Positions 1 to 5,869 of a DNA stretch of 7,512 nt are shown here, piece by piece. Source of the stretch: Frankiales bacterium (GTDB lineage: Bacteria; Actinomycetota; Actinomycetes; JAFAQI01); contig JAFAQI010000264.1 of the NCBI GenBank assembly GCA_019246495.1, positions 1-7,512 of the forward strand, written 5' to 3'. Made by a program: the position numbers and the translations under genes. Below the pieces are notes generated by a model that worked only from the letters and a program-made list of their open reading frames with translations, was not told the DNA's origin and ran no database searches. Position 1 is the first letter of the stretch; each line of letters opens with the position of its first letter.

Positions 1-1752
1 ATGAACACCACACCCGACGGGCAGTTCCAGAAGTACTCCGTCAGCGACGGCGCGTTCATCCGCGAGGACTTCTTCGGACGTGACCCGCGGCTGCGCAAGA
101 TGGTCGAAGGCATGAGCGACGACCAGCTCACGAAGTTGTCGCGCGGCGGTCACGACTATCGCAAGGTCTACGGCGCGTTCCGTGCTGCGCGCGATCACGT
201 CGGGCAGCCGACGGTGATCCTCGCGCAGACCATCAAAGGCTGGACTCTGGGCAAGGACTTCGAGGCGCGCAACGCGACGCACCAGATGAAGAAGCTGACC
301 AAGGCCGAGCTCAAGGCGTTCCGCGACCGGCTCTATCTCGAGATCCCCGACAAGGACCTCGAAGGCGACCTGCCGCCCTACTACCACCCCGGCAAGGACA
401 GCGACGAGATCCAATACATGCACGAGCGCCGCCGCGCACTCGGCGGCTTCCTCCCGGAACGCAGGGTCCGCGCGAAGCCGCTGTCGCTTCCCGGTGACAA
501 GCCCTACGAGTCGCTGCGCAAGGGATCCGGCAAGCAACAGGTCGCGACGACGATGGCGTTCGTCCGGTTGCTCAAGGACCTGATGAAGGACAAGAACATC
601 GGCCCGCGGTTCGTGCCGATCGTCCCTGACGAAGCACGCACGTTCGGCATGGACGCGATGTTCCCGACCGCCAAGATCTATTCGCCGCACGGTCAGCGCT
701 ACGACGCTGTCGACGCCGACATGTTGCTGTCCTACAAGGAAGACACCCGCGGCCAGATCCTGCACGAGGGGATCAGCGAGTCGGGCTCGATGGCGTCGTT
801 CATCGCCGCCGGTTCGGCGTACGCCACCCACGGCGAGCCCATGATCCCGGTCTATGTCTTCTACTCGATGTTCGGCTTCCAGCGCACCGGCGACCTGATG
901 TGGGCCGCGGGTGACCAGCTGACCCGAGGCTTCCTGCTCGGCGCGACCGCCGGACGCACGACGCTGAACGGCGAAGGCCTCCAACACGAGGACGGGCACT
1001 CGCTGCTGCTCGCCGCGACCAACCCGGCGTGCATCAGCTACGACCCCGCATTCGCCTACGAGATCTCGGTGATCGTGCGCGCCGCGCTCGACCGCATGTA
1101 CGGCGAACCGCGCGACGACATTGACCCGAACGTCTTCTACTACCTCACGGTCTACAACGAGCCGAAGTCGCAGCCGGCTATCCCCGACGACGTCCCCGAC
1201 ATCGACGACCAGATCATCCGCGGGCTCTACCGGTGCGCGCCGGCACCGCAGCTCGAAGGCAACGGGGACGTCCCACGGGCGCAGCTGATCAGCAGCGGCA
1301 CGGGCATCCACTGGGCGCTCGAGGCGCAACGGCTGCTGGCGGAGGACTGGGGTATCGCGGCCGACGTGTGGAGCGCGACCTCATGGTCGGAGCTTCGCCG
1401 CGACGCTCTCGACTGCGACCACCACAACCGGCGATTCGCGTTGACCGGCGACGACCCCGGACGCCGAGTGCCATTCGTCAGCCGGCAGCTCGATGGCACA
1501 CCTGGCCCGGTCGTCGCGGTCAGCGACTGGATGCGCGCCGTACCGGACCAGATCGCGCCGTGGGTCGCGAACGACTGGGCGTCCCTCGGCACGGACGGCT
1601 ACGGCAGGTCCGACACCCGGCCGGCATTGCGCCGGCACTTCGGCGTGGACGCCGAGTCCGTCGTCCTGGCCACGCTCATCGAGCTGGCCCGTCGCGGTGA
1701 GGTGAAGGCGGAAGCGCCGCAGCAGGCGATCGAGCGCTACGGCCTCAGCTGA
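1..1752 (+). CDS. aceE: Pyruvate dehydrogenase E1 component, homodimeric type (5' end missing)
   Basis: ThDP-dependent E1 subunit of the cytoplasmic pyruvate dehydrogenase complex: it decarboxylates pyruvate and passes the acetyl group to the lipoyl domain of E2, feeding acetyl-CoA to the TCA cycle. The 583 residues seen match the C-terminal two thirds of the roughly 900-residue AceE family. Visible landmarks are the active-site loop ending NATHQMKKL (His94, equivalent to E. coli His407), the catalytic-Glu motif GISESG (Glu260), the YSMFGFQR segment (288-295), and [11 protein letters not shown] (324-334). The C-terminal transketolase-like domain ends with [12 protein letters not shown] and ALRRHFGVD. 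The ATG at base 1 is almost certainly an internal Met: the family has about 310 more N-terminal residues, including the ThDP diphosphate/Mg site, so the reading frame should continue leftwards. It ends with TGA at 1750-1752, 12 bp from the stop of a convergent gene. I see no frameshift or missing catalytic residue. Confidence 0.97.
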   Translation: MNTTPDGQFQKYSVSDGAFIREDFFGRDPRLRKMVEGMSDDQLTKLSRGGHDYRKVYGAFRAARDHVGQPTVILAQTIKGWTLGKDFEARNATHQMKKLTKAELKAFRDRLYLEIPDKDLEGDLPPYYHPGKDSDEIQYMHERRRALGGFLPERRVRAKPLSLPGDKPYESLRKGSGKQQVATTMAFVRLLKDLMKDKNIGPRFVPIVPDEARTFGMDAMFPTAKIYSPHGQRYDAVDADMLLSYKEDTRGQILHEGISESGSMASFIAAGSAYATHGEPMIPVYVFYSMFGFQRTGDLMWAAGDQLTRGFLLGATAGRTTLNGEGLQHEDGHSLLLAATNPACISYDPAFAYEISVIVRAALDRMYGEPRDDIDPNVFYYLTVYNEPKSQPAIPDDVPDIDDQIIRGLYRCAPAPQLEGNGDVPRAQLISSGTGIHWALEAQRLLAEDWGIAADVWSATSWSELRRDALDCDHHNRRFALTGDDPGRRVPFVSRQLDGTPGPVVAVSDWMRAVPDQIAPWVANDWASLGTDGYGRSDTRPALRRHFGVDAESVVLATLIELARRGEVKAEAPQQAIERYGLS

Positions 1753-1764
1753 CGGCGGGCTCGA

Positions 1765-2088
1765 TCAGGCGGGCACGCGCCGGCGCAGCCGACGGCGTAC
1801 GCCGACGACGACCACACCGGTGAACACGCCGAGCCCGGTCTCCGCAGCCGCCTGCAGCGCACCGCCGCCAGACGAGGCCTGGCCGCGGTGGACCGGCAGC
1901 CGGGACGCCGCGCTCCCCAGCACCGAGGCCTGATGTGGCGCGGCCGCCACGTGTGGCGCATGCGGCACCGGGGCGGCGAGCGGGGTCGTCCGCGTGCCCG
2001 CGAACGGTGCACTGACGAGCAGCGCCGCCGCGAGCGCCGACGGAAGCATCGCCGCGGCACTCGCGCCGACGAACAACGGTCGTCCCAT
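1765..2088 (-). CDS. Small Ala/Pro-rich exported protein with a sortase-signal-like C terminus
   Basis: Hypothetical 107-residue protein; I do not recognise a family. Residues 5-30 form a hydrophobic Ala/Leu-rich segment that reads as a signal peptide, with possible cleavage after VSA (27) or PFA (30). Residues 31-75 are low-complexity, rich in Ala, Pro, His and Ser. The C terminus is tripartite: AAETG (81-85), a short hydrophobic run LGVFTGVVVVGV (86-97), then RRRLRRRVPA. This resembles an LAxTG class E sortase signal with Ala in place of Leu, although the hydrophobic run is short; a plain membrane anchor with an Arg-rich cytoplasmic end is the alternative. The start is well supported by GGGAGG 7 nt upstream of the ATG, and third codon positions are G/C as in neighbouring genes. 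It converges on aceE and diverges from the DUF2795 gene. Coding status is fairly sure; function is unknown. Confidence 0.72.
   Translation of the reverse strand: MGRPLFVGASAAAMLPSALAAALLVSAPFAGTRTTPLAAPVPHAPHVAAAPHQASVLGSAASRLPVHRGQASSGGGALQAAAETGLGVFTGVVVVGVRRRLRRRVPA
1793..1804. repeat. Perfect 12-bp palindrome CGGCGTACGCCG, copy 1
   Basis: Identical to the copy at 2634-2645. It lies inside the last codons of the minus-strand small protein, just before its Arg-rich end, about 40 bp beyond the aceE stop. Confidence 0.55.
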
Positions 2089-2095
2089 CTGCGCG

Positions 2096-2101
2096 CCTCC
2101 C
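2096..2101 (-). promoter_or_regulatory. Ribosome binding site of the small exported protein
   Basis: GGGAGG on the minus strand, 7 nt before the ATG at 2088. This near-ideal Shine-Dalgarno is the main reason to accept the minus-strand reading of 1765-2088 over overlapping frames. Confidence 0.75.
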
Positions 2102-2200
2102 GGGATCCGTCTCTTCTTCGCGCCTTGCCCGCTCCCTGCTCGACCTAAGCACCCCTTTTGCCGGACTTGTCACGCGGGTAGGAGGGTCGTACGCCGAGAG

Positions 2201-2206
2201 AAGGAG
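2201..2206 (+). promoter_or_regulatory. Ribosome binding site deciding the GTG start of the DUF2795 gene
   Basis: AAGGAG followed by CACC and the GTG at 2211, a short but workable spacing. It supports the GTG over later in-frame starts. Confidence 0.7.
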
Positions 2207-2210
2207 CACC

Positions 2211-2621
2211 GTGGAGCGCGGGAGCGACAAGGTCAGCGTGAAGCTGGACGAGCAGATGAAGCACGAGACCCAAGGCCTCGTGCGGTCGGGGCGCTCGACG
2301 CATGCCGAGGAGTGGAAGGACCCGGAGCCGGTCGGCGAGGACCAGCCCGACGCCGACCTGGCACCCGAGGGCACGCTCGTCGGCGGGGTTCCGGAGGGGA
2401 TGAGCCCGGACGACGTCGAGGGTCGTGCCGAGCTGGCGAGCTTCCTGGGCAAGAGCGCCTACCCGATGGTCCGCACCCAGATCCTGGACCTCGTCATCGA
2501 GCGCAACGCGCCGGAGCGGGTCATCGACCTGGTCCGGCGGCTGCCTGCGGGCACGCAGTTCCACAACGCCAACGAGATCTGGACGGCAGTCGGCGGATCG
2601 GTCGAAGGTGACCGCTTCTGA
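2211..2621 (+). CDS. DUF2795 domain-containing protein
   Basis: A 136-residue soluble protein without signal peptide or membrane segment. The N-terminal 65 residues are charged and probably unstructured (SDKVSVKLDEQMKHET near the start, then an Asp/Glu/Pro-rich stretch). Residues about 70-130 form the compact DUF2795 domain, recognisable from SAYPMVRTQILDL, the helical ERVIDLVRRLP and the closing FHNANEIWTAVG. This N-terminal extension plus DUF2795 arrangement is common in Actinomycetota; the biochemical role of DUF2795 is not established to my knowledge. The GTG start is preceded by AAGGAG, and translation from there gives the familiar beginning MERGSDK. The gene stands alone: the previous gene diverges and the next begins 172 bp later. 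A loose stress-sigma-like GGGTA lies upstream, but regulation is unknown. Confidence 0.93.
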   Translation: MERGSDKVSVKLDEQMKHETQGLVRSGRSTHAEEWKDPEPVGEDQPDADLAPEGTLVGGVPEGMSPDDVEGRAELASFLGKSAYPMVRTQILDLVIERNAPERVIDLVRRLPAGTQFHNANEIWTAVGGSVEGDRF

Positions 2622-2633
2622 CGCGGAAGCGAG

Positions 2634-2645
2634 CGGCGTACGCCG
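2634..2645. repeat. Perfect 12-bp palindrome CGGCGTACGCCG, copy 2
   Basis: Perfect palindrome 12 bp after the DUF2795 stop codon, identical to the one at 1793-1804. As RNA it could form only a 4-bp stem with a GTAC loop and no U-tract follows, so it is a weak terminator candidate. Shorter versions recur across the window, so it may be an over-represented genomic word or a protein or methylation site. Confidence 0.55.
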
Positions 2646-2712
2646 TCGACCTCCCCCGAACGGCCGATCCACGTAGTCCTTCCGGGGCGCCGAGGTAACC
2701 CGAACATCCCGT

Positions 2713-2741
2713 TTGTCCCCTGATTCGCGCGTTCTGCTCAT
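2713..2741 (+). promoter_or_regulatory. Weak candidate promoter for the unknown-SPFH gene pair
   Basis: TTGTCC (2713-2718) and GCTCAT (2736-2741) with a 17-bp spacer match the housekeeping consensus only partly. They would give a leader of about 45 nt before the ATG at 2794. The 172-bp gap after the previous gene makes a promoter here likely; this particular choice is tentative. Confidence 0.22.
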
Positions 2742-2780
2742 GCGCCGCCTCGATCCACCCGAAGATGTCGGACAACGGGT

Positions 2781-2786
2781 GGAGGG
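2781..2786 (+). promoter_or_regulatory. Ribosome binding site fixing the ATG at 2794
   Basis: GGAGGG lies 7 nt before ATG 2794. In-frame upstream starts (TTG 2713, ATG 2740) lack such a site, so the shorter reading frame is preferred. Confidence 0.75.
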
Positions 2787-2793
2787 AGCGGTC

Positions 2794-3627
2794 ATGGCGC
2801 GGCGCCGCAGTGACGTCATCGAGAGTCTCGAGGCGCACCCCAACCTGGGCGAGATCCTCGGCGTCCTGGCGCAGCTCCCGCACATCAGCGACCGTGATCT
2901 CGAGCGGCTGGGCGACGCCTGGCACAACTCCGTGCAGCTTGCCGAGGCACGCGCCCGCGCCCTCGACCCCGACTCGCCGCTGATCCTCGAGGTGCTCGCG
3001 GCGTTCGAGGCCGTCCAGGCGCTCTTCGCCGACGACCTCACCGGCGAGCACGACTACCTCCAGGTCGACCCCAGCGTCGCGACCGTTGCCCTCAAGGCCG
3101 TCCGCGACGCGATCGCCGCCTCCTATGCCCGGCCGATCCTCAACCGGTCGGAGCACGCCGCGCTGATGAACGCCTGGCGGAGCGTCTATCCCGTCGACGC
3201 CGTCGAGGAGCCGGACCTCGGTGCACGTGCGGCCGAGGTGAAGGCGCTGCTGTCGGCGATGCCGCTGCTCGCTACGCGATGCCACGACAGCGTTGCGGCT
3301 TCCCTGTACGACGCGATCCTCGACGCGAGCTGGCAGGTCGACGAGGACGTCCGGTCGGTGGCTCGGGACGAGGCCTGGCACGCCGCGGTCCTGACGAGCC
3401 GGCGTCGGGTCTGGGGTCTGGTCCGGCGCAGCGGCGCGGAAGGCATCAGCCGCTATTGCGGAAGCTGCCGCACCCGCTGCGACGACTCCGACACCCGCCG
3501 GGTGCTCGCGCTCTGCCTCGACGCCGCGTGCGCGCTTCTTGTCGCCGACGCGATCGACGACAACCTCGTCGACGTTCTCACCCTGCCGGTGCAGGCGCTG
3601 ATCCCCAAGCAACGCGCCGGCGACTAG
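2794..3627 (+). CDS. Hypothetical protein with C-terminal cysteine cluster
   Basis: A 277-residue protein that I do not recognise. It has no signal peptide or clear membrane span and looks mostly alpha-helical, rich in Ala, Leu, Arg, Asp and Glu. The N-terminal 130 residues read as amphipathic helices with a central acidic stretch around GEHDYLQVDP (84-93). The most distinctive part is near the C terminus: YCGSCRTRC, with Cys222-x2-Cys225-x3-Cys229, then Cys241 and Cys246; Cys163 is the only other cysteine. The spacing could hold Zn or an Fe-S cluster, or form disulfides, but this is unproven. Coding is well supported by the GGAGGG site, near-uniform G/C third positions and a single long frame. 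The stop lies 3 nt before the SPFH gene start, implying co-transcription and probably translational coupling. A role linked to the SPFH protein is inference from position only. Confidence 0.9.
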   Translation: MARRRSDVIESLEAHPNLGEILGVLAQLPHISDRDLERLGDAWHNSVQLAEARARALDPDSPLILEVLAAFEAVQALFADDLTGEHDYLQVDPSVATVALKAVRDAIAASYARPILNRSEHAALMNAWRSVYPVDAVEEPDLGARAAEVKALLSAMPLLATRCHDSVAASLYDAILDASWQVDEDVRSVARDEAWHAAVLTSRRRVWGLVRRSGAEGISRYCGSCRTRCDDSDTRRVLALCLDAACALLVADAIDDNLVDVLTLPVQALIPKQRAGD

Positions 3628-3630
3628 GGC

Positions 3631-4557
3631 ATGGCCGAGTTCGTCTTCGGGATCCTGTTCATCCTCCTCGGGGTTGGCACCGCGCTGTTCGGCGTACGTG
3701 CCCTGCGCCATCGAGAGATCCATGTTCTTCCGGCACAAGCTGGTGGCGCGGCCGGCATCCTCCTCGGCTTGCTGCTGGTCGTCCTGTCCTGCACCGTGTC
3801 CATCCCGACGCAGGACATCGGAGTCGTGACGGTCTTCGGCCACCCGGAGGGGGCGCTCTCCAACGGGCTGCACCTCAAAGCTCCATGGGCCCGGATCACG
3901 ACCCTGGACAACGCGATCCAGACCGATACCTACGCGTCGAACGGGTTCAACGGGCCGGTTCAGGACAACGCTCAAGGCGGATGTGTGAACGTCCGGATCG
4001 CGCGTCAGGCGACGGCTTGTGTCAACGTGACCATCCGATGGCAGGAACGCAAGAGCGGCGTCGACTACTTGTTCCGCAACTACCGGAACAACGACAACAT
4101 TCGCGACCAGCTCCTGCACCGCGACCTACAGACGGCTGTGAACCTGGCGTTCGCGGACTACGACCCGCTCGGCCTCAACGCGGCCGGCGACTCCACCCAG
4201 CCCAACACCGCGGAGCTCGCGCGGACCGTTCAGACGCAGCTCACTGCACAGGTGGGCCCGTGGATCAACGTCAGCCGCGTCTTCATCCCGCTCTTCAACT
4301 TCGACGCGGACACGCAGAAGAGACTGAACTTGCTGCAGACACAGGTCGCCCAGACCCGGGTGGCGCAGCAGTCCGAGCAGACGGCGGCCGCCCAGGCAAA
4401 GGCGAACCGGATCCTCGCGCAATCGGTCTCGAACAGTCCCGGTGTTCTCGTCAGCAAGTGCCTCGACATCCTCGCCGAGGCCGTACAGAAGGACCAAGCA
4501 CTACCCGCGGGGTTCTCGTGCTTCGGCGGCACGAACACCTCAGTCGCGGTCAAGTAG
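3631..4557 (+). CDS. Membrane-anchored SPFH/band 7 (prohibitin-like) protein
   Basis: A 308-residue member of the stomatin/prohibitin/flotillin/HflK-C superfamily, whose members oligomerise on membranes and scaffold proteases or channels. Two hydrophobic segments (about 4-22 and 38-58) are joined by a basic loop with Arg23, Arg26, His27 and Arg28. A band 7-like domain follows (about 58-225): IPTQDIGVVTVFGHPEG, GLHLKAPWARI, a beta-rich part with VNVTIRWQ, and WINVSRVFIPLFNFD. Residues 228-262 form a short Gln/Ala-rich helix typical of the family's coiled coil. The basic loop suggests, by the positive-inside rule, that the SPFH domain lies outside the cytoplasm, as in HflK/HflC. Cysteines 118, 130, 277 and 297 would then be free to pair. 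There is no good Shine-Dalgarno, only AGGG touching the start, so translation probably depends on the gene ending 3 nt upstream. Codon third positions are slightly less G/C than in neighbours. Specific partner unknown. Confidence 0.92.
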   Translation: MAEFVFGILFILLGVGTALFGVRALRHREIHVLPAQAGGAAGILLGLLLVVLSCTVSIPTQDIGVVTVFGHPEGALSNGLHLKAPWARITTLDNAIQTDTYASNGFNGPVQDNAQGGCVNVRIARQATACVNVTIRWQERKSGVDYLFRNYRNNDNIRDQLLHRDLQTAVNLAFADYDPLGLNAAGDSTQPNTAELARTVQTQLTAQVGPWINVSRVFIPLFNFDADTQKRLNLLQTQVAQTRVAQQSEQTAAAQAKANRILAQSVSNSPGVLVSKCLDILAEAVQKDQALPAGFSCFGGTNTSVAVK

Positions 4558-4567
4558 CCGCCTGCTA

Positions 4568-4589
4568 GGCCCCAACCTCCCTTGGGACC
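4568..4589 (+). terminator. Possible hairpin terminator after the SPFH gene
   Basis: CCCAA (4571-4575) pairs with TTGGG (4582-4586) around a 6-nt loop; beyond one C/A mismatch, GG (4568-4569) pairs with CC (4588-4589). The hairpin starts 10 nt after the SPFH stop. No U-tract follows, as is common in high-G+C actinobacteria, so termination here is plausible but not certain. Confidence 0.35.
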
Positions 4590-4590
4590 G

Positions 4591-4603
4591 GGCCGGTCCG
4601 GCC
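4591..4603. promoter_or_regulatory. Perfect inverted repeat upstream of the MFS gene (possible operator)
   Basis: GGCCGG-T-CCGGCC has 6-bp arms about a single central base and ends 24 bp before the chosen GTG. If GACAAT at 4616-4621 is the -10, this repeat covers the -35 position, where a repressor or activator could bind. It could instead be the second part of the terminator region just upstream. Confidence 0.3.
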
Positions 4604-4613
4604 GGCGCTCTAG

Positions 4614-4621
4614 TTGACAAT
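4614..4621 (+). promoter_or_regulatory. Candidate promoter element of the MFS gene (leaderless -10 or -35)
   Basis: The sequence TTGACAAT can be read two ways. GACAAT (4616-4621) as a -10 would put the transcription start on the GTG at 4628, giving a leaderless mRNA; this fits the absence of a Shine-Dalgarno. TTGACA (4614-4619) as a perfect -35 would instead need a -10 near GCGGAT (4637-4642), with a start inside the chosen reading frame. The first reading agrees better with the protein start. Confidence 0.4.
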
Positions 4622-4627
4622 GGGTCC

Positions 4628-5869
4628 GTGGCGGTCGCGGATGACGTGGAGGCAACTGGCTCCGATGTCATAGCGGCGCCGCTGTCCCTGCGCGACCAGC
4701 GCGGGTTCACGACACTGTTCGCCGGCGCGACGCTGTCGCGCTTTGCGACGGAGATGAACTCGGTCGCCGTCGTCCTGTTCGTGCTCGCCGTCACGCACAG
4801 CACCCATCTCGCCGGCTTGACGGTCGCTGCCGCGACGTTTCCGACGATCATCACGGGGCCCCTCGTCGGCGCGTGGCTCGACGGGACGCCGCATCGGCGT
4901 ACGGCGTTCTTGATCAGCCCGGTCGTGCTCCTCGTGACGTGCGCGGGGTTCCTGCTCGGCGCGCATCACCTCCCGGGCTGGTCGTTCGTGCTGCTCGGCT
5001 TCATCGGCGGCCTGCCGTCGCCGGTGCGCACGGGCGGCTTCAGCGGGCTCATCCCCACCGTCGTCCCGGAGCCGATCCTGCCGCGGGCCTACGGCTTGGA
5101 GGCGGCGAGCTACAACATCGCCGGTGTCGCCGGGCCTGCGGTCGCTGGTGCGATTGCGGGTACGGCGGGCTCCGGCTGGGCCGTCGCGGCGGTCGGCATT
5201 GCGGCACTCGCCGCCGTGGCGGTGATTGCCGAGGTGCCCATCACACCGGGTACGACGATCGTCACGCCGGAGAAGCTGCGCGCGGCTCTGCGAGCGGGAC
5301 TCGGCCTGCTGTGGCGCATCCGGCCGCTTCGCGCGGTGACGGTCGCGACGACGATGAGCCAAGGGTTCTTCGGTCTCATCGTCATCGCGTTTCCGCTCTT
5401 CGCGAGCGCTCTCGGGCACAAGCGCGCCGTCGGCGGTCTGCTGTTCTCGGTGCTCGCCGTCGGCGCGCTCGCCGGCTCTGTCGTCTGGACCCGGCTCGCC
5501 GGCCGGTTCGACGAGGAGCGTGCGGCCTACGTCGCGATGGCGACGTTCGGCGCGGCGCTCATCGTCGTAGCGGAGATGCCCTCGTTGACACTGGCTCTCA
5601 TCGTCACTGCGGTTGCCGGGTTCTTCGAAGGTCCGTTGCTCGCCGCGACGCTCAACCTGCGGCAGCGATTCGCGCCGGACACGTTGCGTACGCAGGTCTT
5701 CACCACCGCGGCGAGCCTGAAGATCGGCGCGTTCTCACTCGGATCGGCTGCAGCCGGCGCGGTCGCCGGACCGCTTGGCGCCCGCGGGCTTCTTGTCGTC
5801 GCCGGGGTCGGCCAGCTACTGGCCCTCGGCGCCGGACTCGGCGCGAGAGCCATCTCCCCCCGCGGTTGA
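4628..5869 (+). CDS. Major facilitator superfamily (MFS) transporter, efflux-like
   Basis: A 413-residue integral membrane protein with about 12 hydrophobic segments, the usual MFS size. The first half has LFAGATLSRFATEMN at helix 1, and after helix 2 GAWLDGTPHRRT (81-92), a variant of MFS motif A. The second half repeats the pattern, with RLAGRFDEERAAY (289-301) as the weaker motif A copy. A charged central loop (about 203-233) separates the halves. The overall look is that of the MFS_1/DHA3 type drug or siderophore exporters, but the substrate cannot be read from sequence. No ATG lies near the N terminus and no Shine-Dalgarno is visible; GTG 4628 is chosen because GACAAT lies 6 nt upstream, while GTG 4646 is an alternative that would shorten it by 6 residues. 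The frame is open further upstream, into the SPFH gene, but has no good start there. Its last 54 bp overlap the convergent kinase gene. Confidence 0.93.
   Translation: MAVADDVEATGSDVIAAPLSLRDQRGFTTLFAGATLSRFATEMNSVAVVLFVLAVTHSTHLAGLTVAAATFPTIITGPLVGAWLDGTPHRRTAFLISPVVLLVTCAGFLLGAHHLPGWSFVLLGFIGGLPSPVRTGGFSGLIPTVVPEPILPRAYGLEAASYNIAGVAGPAVAGAIAGTAGSGWAVAAVGIAALAAVAVIAEVPITPGTTIVTPEKLRAALRAGLGLLWRIRPLRAVTVATTMSQGFFGLIVIAFPLFASALGHKRAVGGLLFSVLAVGALAGSVVWTRLAGRFDEERAAYVAMATFGAALIVVAEMPSLTLALIVTAVAGFFEGPLLAATLNLRQRFAPDTLRTQVFTTAASLKIGAFSLGSAAAGAVAGPLGARGLLVVAGVGQLLALGAGLGARAISPRG

Larger units (their letters stand above)
2089..2210. promoter_or_regulatory. Divergent promoter region (exact elements uncertain)
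   Basis: These 122 bp separate two genes that start in opposite directions, so both promoters should lie here. On the plus strand, TTTTGCCG (2156-2163) followed by GGGTAG (2176-2181) is loosely like promoters of SigB/SigF-type stress sigma factors, whose -10 is GGGTA(T/C), but the -35 half is poor. On the minus strand, GTGACA (read from 2173 down to 2168) could be a -35, but no well-spaced -10 follows. The region role follows from gene layout; the individual hexamers are weak guesses. Confidence 0.4.

Noticed and set aside
1..3. ATG at base 1 as the true start of a 583-residue protein
   Set aside because: The AceE family continues about 310 residues further N-terminally, including the ThDP diphosphate-binding part. 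The ATG falls at an internal position, so this is a window edge and not a truncated gene.
1777..1786. Perfect palindrome GCGCCGGCGC near the aceE end as a terminator
   Set aside because: It is short, has no loop or U-tract, and lies in the last codons of the convergent small gene. Such G/C-only palindromes are common at this base composition.
1745..2452. A 235-codon minus-strand frame overlapping the small exported protein and the DUF2795 gene
   Set aside because: It is antisense to the well-supported DUF2795 gene. The 1765-2088 frame has a strong ribosome binding site and a sensible signal-peptide pattern, which this frame lacks.
2713..2793. Longer 304-residue start (TTG 2713), or ATG 2740, for the cysteine-cluster protein
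   Set aside because: Neither has a Shine-Dalgarno, whereas ATG 2794 has GGAGGG at 7 nt. The upstream segment may instead hold the promoter.
2521..4119. A 532-codon open frame on the minus strand spanning three plus-strand genes
   Set aside because: It is antisense to the DUF2795 end, the cysteine-cluster gene and the start of the SPFH gene. Those have good ribosome binding sites or family motifs; the antisense frame has none and is expected in G+C-rich DNA.
3279..4568. A 429-codon plus-strand frame rich in Arg, Pro and Gly
   Set aside because: It is out of frame with, and covers, the 3' end of the cysteine-cluster gene and nearly all of the SPFH gene. Its composition is typical of a shifted reading of G+C-rich coding DNA, and it has no domain signature.
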